Positions 27,419 through 37,838 are shown, counted from the stretch's first letter. The stretch is DNA of 64,000 nucleotides from Photorhabdus asymbiotica (GCF_003634575.1 NZ_RBLJ01000001.1:1364001-1428000); one strand, 5' to 3'. Numbers and translations are program-made. Notes: a model not told the origin generated them from the sequence alone.

Positions 27419-27602
27419 AATAAAAAGGTCACCCCGGTAATTATTAAAAACCAAACACCGGAACATAGGAAATTTCTTTCTTACTTAACACATTCTGTCG
27501 GTTAAGAATTGAAATCTTGATTTGGTATTTTCGCTTTCTGGTACCTTTGGCGGTGTTAGTAAATTTTAAAAAAAGAGAGCAAATAGCAGTATCCATTTAT
27601 AA

Positions 27603-27624
27603 GAGCGCACCGGAAGGTGCGCTC
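27603..27624 (-). terminator. Strong hairpin after lopD
   Basis: GAGCGCACC and GGTGCGCTC form a perfect 9-bp GC-rich stem with a 4-nt loop, 42 bp after the lopD stop. The following T-tract is poor (TTATAAAT). Confidence 0.6.
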
Positions 27625-27665
27625 AGGTTTGTTATATGACACTGAATCTACTTACTCTGTCCGCA

Positions 27666-28565
27666 TTACACGACACCAGTCGCCGCACGCAATGCCTGGA
27701 CATGGCTCTGATAAATTTGCTGTATCAATTGCAAAACATCTCTCATGAAATTGTTATCTAATGAAATCTGATCTTCACTCTTTTGTTTTTCATGTTGAGC
27801 AATAGATGCATCTACTTCATGTTCCTTAACTTTAGCCTGAGAAAGCCCCTGCTCCACTTGCACTGAATTATTAGACATGCTCTCTAAAGATTTCATCACT
27901 GCACTTAAGAACTGCTGTTTGCTGTTACGATCTTCAAAAACCACGGTAAGAGATTTCAAAGCCTTTTCATCAAGAAGTTGAGCGTTAGCCCATACTTTAC
28001 CAACCACAGCACGATCCACATCGCCATTTTTACCTAGCTGTTGCAGCTTAAGATCAATCAATTCGTTCCGACCAGCAATATTATTTTCCAGCGTCCTCTG
28101 CTGCTTAACCGTCTGACTATTTTTAACACTAGAGAAGATACCTATAAACCCTGAACCAACAGTCATCAAGCCGGAAACTACAGCCGTAGCAATCATCAGC
28201 TTGGCTCCATGTCGCATCTCATCCACTTGTGACTTCTGAGCATCAATGGACGCTTTATTCTCAATGTCACGCTGTAAAATACCCAGTTCGCGCATCCTCT
28301 TGGCGATCTCAAAAATCAGCGACATCATATCCAGAGTGTTACTTAATTCTCGTTCGGCATTCCCTAAGCGATTGAGATCGAGATTCTGTTTCGGTGCAAT
28401 CAATACAACCCGATTCATTTGCCCCGTTTTTTCCGACGGTTGAATAGCGGCTTCATGTGCTGTCTGTGTCGAAATAGAAATTTCGTCAGTTTCAAGGCCA
28501 ACAATGTGATTGGAAGTGACCTTTTGACCACTGACACTAGCACTATCATTAATCCCCATCTTCAT
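27666..28565 (-). CDS. lopD: T3SS translocon protein LopD (YopD/PopD-like)
   Basis: 299-aa minor translocator that inserts with LopB into host membranes. It has one predicted membrane segment (MIATAVVSGLMTVGSGFIGIF, about residues 123-143) and an amphipathic C-terminus, as in YopD. ATG 28559 is better spaced from GGGAG than ATG 28565. It is last in lcrG-lcrV-lcrH-lopB-lopD and is kept soluble by LcrH. Confidence 0.9.
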   Translation of the reverse strand: MKMGINDSASVSGQKVTSNHIVGLETDEISISTQTAHEAAIQPSEKTGQMNRVVLIAPKQNLDLNRLGNAERELSNTLDMMSLIFEIAKRMRELGILQRDIENKASIDAQKSQVDEMRHGAKLMIATAVVSGLMTVGSGFIGIFSSVKNSQTVKQQRTLENNIAGRNELIDLKLQQLGKNGDVDRAVVGKVWANAQLLDEKALKSLTVVFEDRNSKQQFLSAVMKSLESMSNNSVQVEQGLSQAKVKEHEVDASIAQHEKQKSEDQISLDNNFMRDVLQLIQQIYQSHVQALRAATGVV

Positions 28566-28571
28566 TACTCC

Positions 28572-29750
28572 CTAAATTTCCTGTGGTCGGCTGGCAAGGT
28601 TATTTATCATATCTCCCTTGGCATTAAGCATCTGTAAAATCATTTCCATTACATGTTGGAAAGACTCCACCATTTGGAACAAGTCCCCTTTGAGCTTATC
28701 CATAAGAGCCTGAAATGTGGTCAATTCGCTACGTGAAAGCTGTACATCGGCCTGTCTGTTAGCCGCTTTACTCTGGAAGGCCGCATTGGCAGTTTGAGCA
28801 GCACCATTAGCAAGATCAACTGCCATATCACTCACCTGTGTAACCACCTTCATCCCTCGAGCCGCGGTATTAGCTGCTGTACCAGCCATTTTTGCAGAAA
28901 ACTCCACCGCCTTTGTTGCCACCCTAGCCGTCACTTCAGCCACTTTACCGCCAATCTTAGCGCCCATTTTAGCTATCAAACCTGCGGCGGAACCACCAAA
29001 ACTGACTGCCGCCGCAGCCACAGCCATTGTAACCTCAATCGCGGTTATAACTGGCCCCAACCATTTCATAGTTTCCTTGCTAATTAAACCGTCTTGAGCC
29101 GCCTGTTGTAATCCCTGAGAAACCACACCCATTACTCCTCCAGCAATCAGCAAAGCGCCTGCTACTGCGCCAACCCCGGTAGCAACCATGATTGCCCCAA
29201 CCACAATTGAGGCAATCGCACTAAGCCACCCAAAGATTTTAGAGAACAACCCAGATTTCTGCGCCTCTTTGGCAGAATTTTCTGCTTCTTTGATCTTCTG
29301 CTGATTCTCATCCATTTTCTGTAAACTTTGCTGACGCGCCCGATGAATATCCTGAAGCTTAAGATTCGTCTGATTACGTTCAAGCTCACTGGTCAGTTTG
29401 CCCAGCTCAATTTCTATTTCCTCAAATGAGGATATCGCCAGAGAGGCCAACCGCGAAGTTTCTGTCAGTTTTACTGCCAATTCTGCTATCAGCCCCGTTG
29501 CTTGCTCGGTCTTTTGTCTAATTGATTCGAGCAGATGATCTACTTCCTTTTGTTGTTGTACATCAAGACGAGTATTACTGACTGACAATGGTTGCGGTAA
29601 TACCACTCCTGATGTCGCGACTATATTGTTAGGTTGTATATTACCCGCTTGGCTAGGTGTAAAGTGATCATCCTTTTTAAAAGGTGTAATCGCAGGGATA
29701 TCACCAACTGGAAAACCGCCCCGTAGTGGATCATTTGCTATTAGATTCAT
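28572..29750 (-). CDS. lopB: T3SS translocon protein LopB (YopB/PopB-like)
   Basis: 392-aa major translocator. An N-terminal coiled-coil region precedes two long hydrophobic hairpin segments (IVVGAIMVATGVGAVAGALL and VTMAVAAAAVSFGGSAAGLI). The C-terminal region has further coiled coil. It overlaps the lcrH end by 20 bp. It forms the host-membrane pore with LopD. Confidence 0.92.
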   Translation of the reverse strand: MNLIANDPLRGGFPVGDIPAITPFKKDDHFTPSQAGNIQPNNIVATSGVVLPQPLSVSNTRLDVQQQKEVDHLLESIRQKTEQATGLIAELAVKLTETSRLASLAISSFEEIEIELGKLTSELERNQTNLKLQDIHRARQQSLQKMDENQQKIKEAENSAKEAQKSGLFSKIFGWLSAIASIVVGAIMVATGVGAVAGALLIAGGVMGVVSQGLQQAAQDGLISKETMKWLGPVITAIEVTMAVAAAAVSFGGSAAGLIAKMGAKIGGKVAEVTARVATKAVEFSAKMAGTAANTAARGMKVVTQVSDMAVDLANGAAQTANAAFQSKAANRQADVQLSRSELTTFQALMDKLKGDLFQMVESFQHVMEMILQMLNAKGDMINNLASRPQEI

Positions 29751-30240
29751 CTTCCTGAGCCCTTTTTATCGTAATGGCTTCTAACATTGCACTAGCACTG
29801 GCAACCAAAGCCGCCTGTTCCGGCAAAGCTGCCGCAAGTTGTTTAGCCGAGTAGAATCCACTCTCAGCCCCATCAAGCTCTCCTAGTCGCATTAAACATT
29901 CGGCAGCATGAAATGGAAAACGAGGCTCGTTAACATCAAGCATTGCCCCATAGCTATAACTTTGGATAGCCTGTTCCAATTGCCCCATTGCTTGACGACA
30001 TGCTCCCAACCCAAGAAAGAATCGGTGATCATAGTGATCCAACATGCATAAAGCCTGGAATATTTTATGCGCATCCTGCCATTTACCTGACTGGTACTGG
30101 TTGAACGCCAAAGAATAAAGCTGTTCCAGCGTATCACTGGAGACATCCCTCAACATGGCAAGAGTGCCACCATCATGAAAAAAAGCCTCCAATTCTTGTG
30201 CATACTGGTCAGAAGTGGTAGAGGTTTCTTGGTACTCCAT
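29731..30240 (-). CDS. lcrH: Translocator chaperone LcrH/SycD
   Basis: 169 aa from ATG 30240, placed 6 nt after AAGGA; ATG 30246 is too close. It has three TPR-type repeats, and a run such as SSDTLEQLYSLAFNQYQSGK is virtually the same as Yersinia SycD. The segment RFFLGLGACRQAMGQ is also conserved. It binds LopB and LopD before secretion. Confidence 0.94.
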   Translation of the reverse strand: MEYQETSTTSDQYAQELEAFFHDGGTLAMLRDVSSDTLEQLYSLAFNQYQSGKWQDAHKIFQALCMLDHYDHRFFLGLGACRQAMGQLEQAIQSYSYGAMLDVNEPRFPFHAAECLMRLGELDGAESGFYSAKQLAAALPEQAALVASASAMLEAITIKRAQEDESNSK

Positions 30241-30249
30241 AATCATTCC

Positions 30250-31206
30250 TTAAATTGCGCCGAGAATATTGCGCATAATGCTGTCATACTTCTGGATAAA
30301 ACGGTTTAACGCTTCAATAGCAGCATTAAAACGGGAACTCACGTCATTTAAACGAGTCGTTCTTTCCTGGACAGAGTTGTTGAGTGGATTTACGCGATCA
30401 TTGACAGAAGTAGAGAAGTTGGCCAAACGATTATTATCTTTGTCATATTCATACGAATTCGCCAGACCTTTCATAGCTCCACTATGCTTATCGGGACTTT
30501 CTAAAAATGCCTTAATAGAGATAGGTTCAGAGGATATCTTATTTAACAGCTTATATTCTGTACTCTCCGCAAAAGCGGTTTCATCGCTAAAACCATATTT
30601 CTTATAGTCCCGCAAGTCGAAAGATGTACTGTCAATCGAAAGCTTCTGCTCACCATCCTTAGCTGACAATTTAGCATTAATCTCCGATTGAATAACACTG
30701 TAAATCTTTAGCTCCGCAGTTAATTCAGCCAGCTCATCACGCAACTGACGCCGTTTTTCATCATGACGCAACATGACCGAAGTAAACACTTCGATGACAT
30801 CATCATCAAGACGATCAGGCGTCAAATTAAAATGAACCACAGACAGGAAATCTCTTAATGTCCAAGTTGTCGATGCCTGATTATTCAAGAAGGATTTAAG
30901 ATTATCGATCCCATTTTTTATTTGGCTATCTAAGTGGCCATCCTTGACAACAGCATCCGCTGGCAGGAAATAGGCAATCAGCTTTTTCAGCAGTTCTTTA
31001 TCGTCAGTGATAACCTTGGGATCAAAACTTGGCCCGTCATCCTTACTTGGATCGTATTTCACTTCAATCTTAATCCCCTTAGCAAGAATAAGTTGAACCA
31101 ATCCATCAAGCTCTGAAGATTTAGAACCCTGTAGTTGCTCCGGCTGAACTGACTTCAGATCGTCCAAGAAATGTTGTGGGTTGCTGTGATATGACCTAAT
31201 TTCCAC
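30250..31206 (-). CDS. lcrV: Needle-tip protein LcrV/PcrV
   Basis: 318 aa from the GTG at 31206, preceded by AAGGATTTAAAG. A frame extended to 31284 would overlap lcrG and lacks support. Starting here gives MEIRSYHSNPQHF, matching the LcrV N-terminus. Conserved parts include ELAELTAELKIYSVIQ and the C-terminal SRFNAAIEALNRFIQKYDS helix. It forms the pentameric tip and positions the translocon. It lies 10 bp after lcrG. Confidence 0.93.
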   Translation of the reverse strand: MEIRSYHSNPQHFLDDLKSVQPEQLQGSKSSELDGLVQLILAKGIKIEVKYDPSKDDGPSFDPKVITDDKELLKKLIAYFLPADAVVKDGHLDSQIKNGIDNLKSFLNNQASTTWTLRDFLSVVHFNLTPDRLDDDVIEVFTSVMLRHDEKRRQLRDELAELTAELKIYSVIQSEINAKLSAKDGEQKLSIDSTSFDLRDYKKYGFSDETAFAESTEYKLLNKISSEPISIKAFLESPDKHSGAMKGLANSYEYDKDNNRLANFSTSVNDRVNPLNNSVQERTTRLNDVSSRFNAAIEALNRFIQKYDSIMRNILGAI

Positions 31207-31216
31207 CTTTAAATCC

Positions 31217-31495
31217 TTATACAATAATGCCACGCATACCAGGTGGACGACGGGGACGTTTTCCCTCTTCCAGAGAATGAACATAGCTGTTTCGCAAGCG
31301 ATTAATTTCTGTCAGCAGTTCCTGTTCAGCATTTTGAACCAGAGAAAGGTCAGAATTGCCAAACAGTTCAGCACCCACACTTGGCTTAATACCAAGAGAC
31401 TGCCACATCTCCTGTAACAATTGCAGCCTGTGATCACTGTCCTTAATGGCTTCCTCAGCGGCTTGCAGTACTTTGGCATTAGGTTTCTCTTGCAT
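31217..31495 (-). CDS. lcrG: LcrG/PcrG, LcrV-binding secretion regulator
   Basis: 92-aa cytosolic protein with AIKDSDHRLQLLQEMW and the C-terminal GKRPRRPPGMRG, both conserved in LcrG. It binds LcrV and blocks premature secretion. The ATG at 31495 follows AGGAG. A candidate ExsA promoter sits unusually close upstream. Confidence 0.9.
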   Translation of the reverse strand: MQEKPNAKVLQAAEEAIKDSDHRLQLLQEMWQSLGIKPSVGAELFGNSDLSLVQNAEQELLTEINRLRNSYVHSLEEGKRPRRPPGMRGIIV

Positions 31496-31506
31496 CAGTG
31501 GCTCCT

Positions 31507-31555
31507 ATAATAAAGAGAGATATTGATTCTTCCTGTCAGAGTTAGACTTTTTTTT
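31507..31555 (-). promoter_or_regulatory. Candidate ExsA-dependent promoter of lcrGVH-lopBD
   Basis: On the minus strand an 8-A tract, GTC, 6 nt, TGACA, exactly 21 nt, TATTAT. The -10 would put the transcript start at about 31500, on top of the lcrG ribosome site. Either the leader is minimal or the match is fortuitous. Confidence 0.6.
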
Positions 31556-31976
31556 GTTGTTTTCTCATTTGATGTAACGATATTACGCAACTGGCTTCTA
31601 ACTCGAACCAGCCAGGCGCTACTTCACTCGCACCTGTCCAGCGGTGATAAAATCGGGTTAAACGTTCATCATTAAGAGGAGAGTCAACTAGCGTATTAAC
31701 TTGACCATAAAGCCGGCTACCCGGCCCAAGCACTGTCATAGCGGCTGTAGCCAACAGATAAAGAGGCGCAAATGGATTAGCAAGTCCCCGCCGTTGCTGA
31801 GTACGACGTAACATTATGATCCAAACTCGCGGAGCATCGTAGCGCCAGGCAATTTCACAGCCTTCACACCACACACGCCAACCTAGAGGAATTGAACTAC
31901 TTCCCATACAATGAAGCTGCACTGGATAACCCCGTTCCTCAAACCAAGACGTCAGCGGATCATGATTCATAGACAA
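31542..31976 (-). CDS. lcrR: LcrR/PcrR regulatory protein
   Basis: 144 aa. The [35 protein letters not shown] start is characteristic of LcrR. It overlaps the end of yscV by 10 bp. Its role in low-calcium secretion control is poorly defined. Confidence 0.87.
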   Translation of the reverse strand: MSMNHDPLTSWFEERGYPVQLHCMGSSSIPLGWRVWCEGCEIAWRYDAPRVWIIMLRRTQQRRGLANPFAPLYLLATAAMTVLGPGSRLYGQVNTLVDSPLNDERLTRFYHRWTGASEVAPGWFELEASCVISLHQMRKQQKKV

Positions 31977-34090
31977 ACCCGACCAAGAGGTTGGATATTG
32001 ATCTGTTGAGTCAATTCCTGATACGAGAGCACAGGTAAGCTGTGATGATCACCTTCAATTAACTTACGTACATAGCGACGAATATCCATTGATACGATCA
32101 GCACCGGTTTATTCTGCATCTGTGTTAAATCACCCACCGTTTTTCGCATCTGTTCAAGGAAATTTTGCGTCACCGCGGGGTCAAGTGCCAGGTAGCTACC
32201 AGCACTTGTCTGACGAATACCACTACGGATCTGTTCCTCCACCTGTTGATCTAACAGATAAGCAGGCAAGATGTTGTTGCCATTAGCATACTTGTAACAG
32301 ATATAACGCTTGAGACTGCTGCGAATATATTCCGTCAATTGCACCACATCCTTCTCCTTCTGCCCCCACACTACCATAGCTTCGAGAATCGCACGTGTAT
32401 TACGAATAGAGATGTCCTCTCCTACCAACCGTTGCAATATCTCGGTCATCCGCTGTAATGGGATTATGCGCATAGCCTCCTTGACCAACTCACCGTAACT
32501 GCCTTCCATCTGCTCCAGAAGATAACGGGTTTCCTGAACGCCAATAAAATCTTCCGCATATTCTCGCAGCACATGTGACAAATGCCATGTGATCACTTGA
32601 GACATTGATAAAACCGCCAATCCGGACTTAGATAAACGTTCTTGATGCGCTTCATCTACCCACAAAGTTGGTTGATTAGGTAATAGTGGTTCACCTTCCT
32701 CATAGGGGATAGCCAACAATTCCAACTGGCTGACTGGTTCCTGTACCAGCAAGTGTGCCGAACGCAATCGACCACGGGCAACAGGTACCTCTTGTAGTTG
32801 GATCAAGTATTCCCCTTCCTTCATACCCTCATTAAAGCGTAAGTGGATACCCGGAAATGGGACTCCCAAGTCCAAATAGAGGGCACGTCGTACCCGTATT
32901 AACTCATCATTTAGCGAAATCGCTTCCAGTTCAGCTTGTAACCCAGCATCCACATCAATAAGTAAAGGAACCGTCATAGCGAATTCCTCTTTTTCCCCAA
33001 GTTTCCCACCCTTGGCCTTACTACCGATTTTAGGCTTAGATTTAGGTTTAGCTGCCGGGGCACCAGCCCCTTGGGCTAACAAGCTGGGAAGGTCAGTTTG
33101 CTGGTTGGCGTTAGCTTGCTGCTGACGTTGGAACAAGAAATAACCGCCTCCAGTTACCACCAGCGCAAGCATTAAAAAGGTTAATGTCGGAAACCCAGGA
33201 ATAAGACCAAACAACACCAATAAAACACCACCAATTAGCAGCGCCTTAGGTTGAGCGACGACCTGATCACCAATCTCATTACCCAGATCCAAAGAATCTT
33301 CTGATGAAACCCGAGTAACAATGATACCTGCCGTGATAGCAATCAACAGTGCTGGGACCTGAGCAACCATGCCATCACCAATGGTTAAAATAGCATAGAG
33401 TTGCAATGCATCAGCCGCTGCCATCCCCTTCTGAGTAACACCTATAGTTATTCCCCCCAGGATGTTGACAAAGATAATGAGGAGGCTAGCAATGGCATCC
33501 CCCTTGACAAATTTCATTGCACCATCCATCGAACCAAACATCTGGCTCTCTTTTTCGATAATGCTACGCCTCTCCCTAGCTTCATTAACGTCAATAACTC
33601 CAGCACGCATATCTCCGTCAATACTCATCTGCTTACCGGGCATCGCATCAAGGGAAAAACGGGCGCTAACCTCAGCCACACGTTCCGAACCTTTGGTTAT
33701 GACGATGAATTGCACAATGGTGATAATCAGGAAGATCACTATCCCTACTATCAGATTTCCACCAACAACGAAATTACCAAAAGTATAAACAATCTTCCCG
33801 GCGTCAGCCTGCAACAGAATCATTCGGGTGGTACTCACTGAAAGCGCCAAGCGAAACAGGGTTGTTACCAGCAACACGGCTGGGAAAGCAGAAAATTGCA
33901 AGGGCGAGTTTATATAGACTGCCATCATCATTAGTACGACCGAGATAGTCATATTAATGGCGATCAAAATATCAAGCAGGACAGGAGGAAGTGGCAACAC
34001 CATCATAAAGACAACAGCCAACAACAATATTGCCAGCATAATATCTTTGCGCTCGCCGATCAGACGTAATAATTCAAACCCGCGATTCAT
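31967..34090 (-). CDS. yscV: T3SS export gate protein YscV/PcrD
   Basis: 707-aa inner-membrane export gate (FlhA family). The N-terminal half has about eight helices and the signature [23 protein letters not shown] linker precedes the large cytosolic domain that forms the nonameric ring binding chaperone-substrate complexes. It overlaps yscY by 4 bp. Confidence 0.97.
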   Translation of the reverse strand: MNRGFELLRLIGERKDIMLAILLLAVVFMMVLPLPPVLLDILIAINMTISVVLMMMAVYINSPLQFSAFPAVLLVTTLFRLALSVSTTRMILLQADAGKIVYTFGNFVVGGNLIVGIVIFLIITIVQFIVITKGSERVAEVSARFSLDAMPGKQMSIDGDMRAGVIDVNEARERRSIIEKESQMFGSMDGAMKFVKGDAIASLLIIFVNILGGITIGVTQKGMAAADALQLYAILTIGDGMVAQVPALLIAITAGIIVTRVSSEDSLDLGNEIGDQVVAQPKALLIGGVLLVLFGLIPGFPTLTFLMLALVVTGGGYFLFQRQQQANANQQTDLPSLLAQGAGAPAAKPKSKPKIGSKAKGGKLGEKEEFAMTVPLLIDVDAGLQAELEAISLNDELIRVRRALYLDLGVPFPGIHLRFNEGMKEGEYLIQLQEVPVARGRLRSAHLLVQEPVSQLELLAIPYEEGEPLLPNQPTLWVDEAHQERLSKSGLAVLSMSQVITWHLSHVLREYAEDFIGVQETRYLLEQMEGSYGELVKEAMRIIPLQRMTEILQRLVGEDISIRNTRAILEAMVVWGQKEKDVVQLTEYIRSSLKRYICYKYANGNNILPAYLLDQQVEEQIRSGIRQTSAGSYLALDPAVTQNFLEQMRKTVGDLTQMQNKPVLIVSMDIRRYVRKLIEGDHHSLPVLSYQELTQQINIQPLGRVCL

Positions 34091-34422
34091 GGTAAAGTCT
34101 CTTGGGAAAGATAACGCTGATAAGCACTACGTGCTTCTTCTAAATTTCCCTCTTGTTGGCAGGCTCGGCTAACACAAAGCCAAAGGGCAGCACTTTGGTC
34201 TCCCTGTTTCTGTAAAAACGTACAATGTTCTCTCGCCACTGTCCCTTGTTTCAGCTTAAGTAACGAAACCACCAAGGCACGACGCCCTTCTTGGTGTTCA
34301 GGATGCAAGGCTAGTAATGCATCTAATAAAATACGAGCTCGGTCAGGGTGACCATACTGGAGTTGAAGCCAGCCAAGCAGCAGCAAAGCGCTCTGCTGTT
34401 TAGAACTAAGAGTCATGGTCAT
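34087..34422 (-). CDS. yscY: T3SS chaperone YscY
   Basis: 111-aa TPR-like protein (Pcr4 type). [26 protein letters not shown] is a repeat-like helical pair. It binds YscX and the YscX-YscY complex contacts YscV. It has 4-bp overlaps with both neighbours. Confidence 0.88.
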   Translation of the reverse strand: MTMTLSSKQQSALLLLGWLQLQYGHPDRARILLDALLALHPEHQEGRRALVVSLLKLKQGTVAREHCTFLQKQGDQSAALWLCVSRACQQEGNLEEARSAYQRYLSQETLP

Positions 34423-34784
34423 ACCTTGTGTAACAGGTGCAGAGCCATCTGCAACAACTGTTCATCTTGATTCATATTTTCCAACAAGGAAACGGCATTC
34501 CGTACTCTAATGTCATCACCTTGTTGTAAAGTCTCATGCAGGCTACTGACAGCCTGACGGAAGTCATACGGGCGTAAAAGAGAATGAAACCCATCTTTTG
34601 GGCAGGCAAAGGCCAATAAAGTCTGATCGGCTTTGTTAGCCGGATAAAGACGTGCTGAGTGAGTCTCAACAGATTGACCATCAGGCAATAATACATAGCG
34701 ATCGGGCAAACCAATCCCTATCTCTTCCTGGCTGATCGCCGTCAGTTGCTCAATTCCTATATGGGCGGAAGCAATTCTACTCAC
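34419..34784 (-). CDS. yscX: Secreted T3SS component YscX
   Basis: 121-aa YscX/Pcr3-type protein. GLPDRYVLLPDGQSVETHSARLYP is the recognisable family segment. It is exported early and is required for secretion; it pairs with YscY. It lies between sycN and yscY with 4-bp overlaps. Confidence 0.87.
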   Translation of the reverse strand: MSRIASAHIGIEQLTAISQEEIGIGLPDRYVLLPDGQSVETHSARLYPANKADQTLLAFACPKDGFHSLLRPYDFRQAVSSLHETLQQGDDIRVRNAVSLLENMNQDEQLLQMALHLLHKV

Positions 34785-35152
34785 GAAGCGAGCACCTCAC
34801 GCTGTACTCTCAACAAAGAACTAAATGCCTGATGTAACAAAGGCAACGTTACACATCGTTCATCTAATGTAACAAACAACAACAAACGATCATCCCCCAA
34901 CCAGCCACAACGCAAGGGCAATTCAGGACCCAACCCGCTAAAAGTAAGCGACATCGCCTTAATCATCACGTCTCCCCTTTGATGCCAAGAGATTTCACGG
35001 GCTAGCCAAAGCGTTAATAACCCACCATAGCGTTCAATCTGTAACGTGCCAGAGTACTCAAAATCGATTTGGATCAAAGAGCTGGGAACATCAGACATTT
35101 CCATACCCAAATCCTGACAAAACTGGAGCAATTGTGACTCTATCCAGTTCAT
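34781..35152 (-). CDS. sycN: SycN, chaperone of the YopN gatekeeper
   Basis: 123 aa from ATG 35152, which overlaps the yopN stop (ATGA). Extension to 35173 is unsupported. MNWIESQLLQFCQDLGM is the typical class I chaperone first helix. With YscB it escorts the gatekeeper. Confidence 0.88.
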   Translation of the reverse strand: MNWIESQLLQFCQDLGMEMSDVPSSLIQIDFEYSGTLQIERYGGLLTLWLAREISWHQRGDVMIKAMSLTFSGLGPELPLRCGWLGDDRLLLFVTLDERCVTLPLLHQAFSSLLRVQREVLAS

Positions 35153-36288
35153 GATGTTCCTTCTCCTGACCACAGTTCGTCTTCTTCTTTCTCAATTGCT
35201 GCATCAAGCACCAGTTGACAGGAATTAAGCAGATTTTGGCGCTGCTCCTCATCACTAAACACTTCCACCGGAATCAATCGAATTAATTGTTTCAACTCCC
35301 GGAAGAAATAAATTTGAGTTTCACTATCCTGCAATTCCAAAGCATTACCGAGCATTTCAACATCCCGCACATTAGCCCAGCGTTTCTCAATCAGGGAAAT
35401 AACATCCCCCATAAGGTCAGAAGGCCAGTATGACTTGCTTTCTTCCTTCACTACGCTTTTATATAACAACTCAACCTTAGCCGACACAGTGTTAACCAAA
35501 CGTAGCTTCTTCATATCATCCATAACACATTGCAGCTTAGCAGACTCAATATTTCGCGGTTGGCTTTCCAGATCAGCAACCAAAGCTTTCATGATGAATC
35601 CTGTTACTTCCTTCAAGGGACTGTTCTTAAAATTTGATTGGATATCTCGCCAAGCCGCTGACAACCCTTGATAATCCATAACAGCATCACGATAAATGTT
35701 ACGTAATGCCTGCAAATTGCCAACCCCATTTCTGGCTGCTACCGTGGCATCAGGCGTAATGCGAGCCCCCAACTCGATAGCGATTCCCTGCTCTTGTGCT
35801 AAACGTGACAACTCCTGCTCAATCAATGCCAACATGGCACGGGCCTCTGGCCTGCCTGCTAGCGCATCACGGGCCTGACTCAACGCATAGAATTGTTCAC
35901 TCACTTCTCCAGAGAAACTTTCCAGATAAGCCTGTAACTGCGAGATATTGGTCAACTGGCCGCTATTTAAGTGAGAGATCAATGCCTTAATCTTTTGTTG
36001 ACGCTCCAGATCCGGCACTTTCTGTAAGTACTCACTCACTAGCGCCTCAATTTCCCGCACCCTAGCATGCCCATCGCTAACTTTACGTTTGGATAATGGC
36101 ATATCCTTACGTTCCGAAAATGCAAAGGTCATCTCTTCAGCCGCGTCAGCTAAAGACTGGGATGCAGCAACCAGTACCACTTTCTCTCCCTGAAACTGAC
36201 CGATTTTAGCCTGCTCCTGTTGCGCTGTAATTTCGGCACCGGATTCTGGCAAAGTCACCGAATGAAGATGATTCTGGATAATATCCAT
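35149..36288 (-). CDS. lopN: YopN-TyeA fusion gatekeeper (LopN)
   Basis: 379-aa single polypeptide joining two proteins usually made separately. Residues 1 to about 285 match YopN/PopN: an N-terminal secretion and chaperone-binding region, then helical repeats. From about residue 288, DLMGDVISLIEKRWANVRDV and FSDEEQRQNLL match TyeA/Pcr1 over its whole length (about 90 aa). There is no stop or restart between them. The complex plugs secretion until host contact. It heads the operon behind a candidate ExsA promoter. Confidence 0.92.
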   Translation of the reverse strand: MDIIQNHLHSVTLPESGAEITAQQEQAKIGQFQGEKVVLVAASQSLADAAEEMTFAFSERKDMPLSKRKVSDGHARVREIEALVSEYLQKVPDLERQQKIKALISHLNSGQLTNISQLQAYLESFSGEVSEQFYALSQARDALAGRPEARAMLALIEQELSRLAQEQGIAIELGARITPDATVAARNGVGNLQALRNIYRDAVMDYQGLSAAWRDIQSNFKNSPLKEVTGFIMKALVADLESQPRNIESAKLQCVMDDMKKLRLVNTVSAKVELLYKSVVKEESKSYWPSDLMGDVISLIEKRWANVRDVEMLGNALELQDSETQIYFFRELKQLIRLIPVEVFSDEEQRQNLLNSCQLVLDAAIEKEEDELWSGEGTS

Positions 36289-36325
36289 AGCCTATCCTGT
36301 CATATCAGAGTTAATTAATGGACAA

Positions 36326-36378
36326 ATTATAAAGATACCGCCCCGGGGCCTATGCCAAAATCAGTCGTGAATTTTTAG
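36326..36378 (-). promoter_or_regulatory. Candidate ExsA-dependent promoter of the yopN-tyeA operon
   Basis: On the minus strand AAAAATTCACGAC, 6 nt, TGGCA, exactly 21 nt, TATAAT (36331-36326). This is the best match in the window. The leader would be about 30 nt. Confidence 0.8.
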
Positions 36379-36431
36379 CAAAATCCGCCGGAAACCGCGT
36401 CTAATGCGAGTGGCGAACTCCAACCATTTTC

Positions 36432-36483
36432 TAAAAACTCCCGACTCAAACTACAATCTCTCCGCCATTCCCTGCTTTATAGT
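36432..36483 (+). promoter_or_regulatory. Candidate ExsA-dependent promoter of yscN-U
   Basis: AAAAACTCCCGAC (36433-36445), 6 nt, TACAA (36452-36456), 21 nt, TATAGT (36478-36483). It is divergent from the lopN promoter, about 55 bp away. The leader is about 23 nt. Confidence 0.78.
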
Positions 36484-36512
36484 GTTTAAAGCAGAGGTTA
36501 CATATAACGATC

Positions 36513-37838
36513 ATGAAGCTTTCCCTAGACCACATTCCCGGCCAAATGCATCATGCTATTAATGAATGTCGACTGATTCAGATTCGCGGCAGGGTTACCC
36601 AGGTTACAGGCACACTGCTTAAAGCAGTTATCCCTGGTGTACGGATAGGTGAACTTTGCCACTTGCGCAATCCTGACAACACATTGTCGCTCTTGGCAGA
36701 GGTTATAGGCTTCCAACAACATCAAGCTCTGTTGACACCACTTGGTGAGATGTTTGGTATCTCTTCTAATACAGAAGTGAGTCCAACCGGTGCTATGCAT
36801 CAGGTTGGTGTAGGTGATTATCTATTAGGGCAAATTCTTGACGGGTTGGGTAACCCATTTTCTGGAGGCCAATTACCGGAACCACAAGCCTGGTATCCAG
36901 TTTATCGAGATGCCCCAGCCCCCATGAGTCGTAAACGGATTGAACACCCGCTCTCACTTGGCGTAAGAGCCATTGATGGCCTGTTAACCTGTGGTGAAGG
37001 GCAACGTATGGGGATATTTGCCGCCGCAGGTGGCGGGAAAAGTACGCTGTTATCTACATTGATTCGTAATGCCGAAGTTGATGTTACCGTGCTGGCACTC
37101 ATCGGTGAACGAGGTCGGGAAGTGCGAGAATTCATCGAATCTGATCTAGGTGAAGAGGGGCTGAAACGCTCAGTATTAGTGGTCGCTACCTCAGATCGTC
37201 CCGCGATGGAGAGAGCTAAAGCCGGGTTCGTCGCCACTTCAATAGCTGAATACTTCCGCGATCAGGGCAAACGTGTACTACTGCTGATGGACTCCGTGAC
37301 CCGTTTCGCCCGGGCTCAACGAGAAATAGGTCTGGCGGCTGGTGAACCACCGACCCGACGAGGATATCCTCCATCAGTCTTCGCGGCCTTACCGCGGTTA
37401 ATGGAGCGTGCGGGTCAATCTGACAAAGGTTCGATCACCGCACTCTATACCGTATTGGTAGAAGGAGATGACATGACAGAACCCGTAGCAGATGAGACTC
37501 GTTCTATCCTAGATGGCCACATTATTCTGTCACGCAAGTTAGCCGCTGCTAACCACTATCCGGCCATTGATGTATTACGTTCCGCTAGCAGGGTGATGAG
37601 TCAAATTATCACCCCCGAACATCAAGCTCAGGCCAACCTATTACGTCATTGGCTGGCTAAGTATGAAGAAGTTGAACTTCTGTTGCAGATTGGAGAGTAC
37701 CAAAAAGGACAAGATCCTGTTGCCGACAATGCTATTGCGCATATTGAAGCAATACGTGGTTGGCTGCGTCAAGGCACTCATGAGCCAAGTGATCTGCCAC
37801 AAACTCTGGTGCTCTTACAGCAGATAACAAAACAATGA
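36513..37838 (+). CDS. yscN: T3SS ATPase YscN
   Basis: 441-aa hexameric ATPase at the base of the injectisome that unfolds substrates and strips chaperones. Walker [12 protein letters not shown] lies at about residues 169-179. Walker [16 protein letters not shown] and [14 protein letters not shown] are typical of FliI/YscN. The C-terminal domain binds chaperone-effector complexes. First gene of yscNOPQRSTU. Confidence 0.97.
   Translation: MKLSLDHIPGQMHHAINECRLIQIRGRVTQVTGTLLKAVIPGVRIGELCHLRNPDNTLSLLAEVIGFQQHQALLTPLGEMFGISSNTEVSPTGAMHQVGVGDYLLGQILDGLGNPFSGGQLPEPQAWYPVYRDAPAPMSRKRIEHPLSLGVRAIDGLLTCGEGQRMGIFAAAGGGKSTLLSTLIRNAEVDVTVLALIGERGREVREFIESDLGEEGLKRSVLVVATSDRPAMERAKAGFVATSIAEYFRDQGKRVLLLMDSVTRFARAQREIGLAAGEPPTRRGYPPSVFAALPRLMERAGQSDKGSITALYTVLVEGDDMTEPVADETRSILDGHIILSRKLAAANHYPAIDVLRSASRVMSQIITPEHQAQANLLRHWLAKYEEVELLLQIGEYQKGQDPVADNAIAHIEAIRGWLRQGTHEPSDLPQTLVLLQQITKQ

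Noticed and set aside
27215-27505. 96-codon plus-strand frame across the exsC upstream region
   Set aside because: Antisense to exsC and its promoter; composition and lack of homology suggest chance.
33401-33841. 146-codon plus-strand frame inside yscV
   Set aside because: Complete antisense shadow of the conserved yscV gene.
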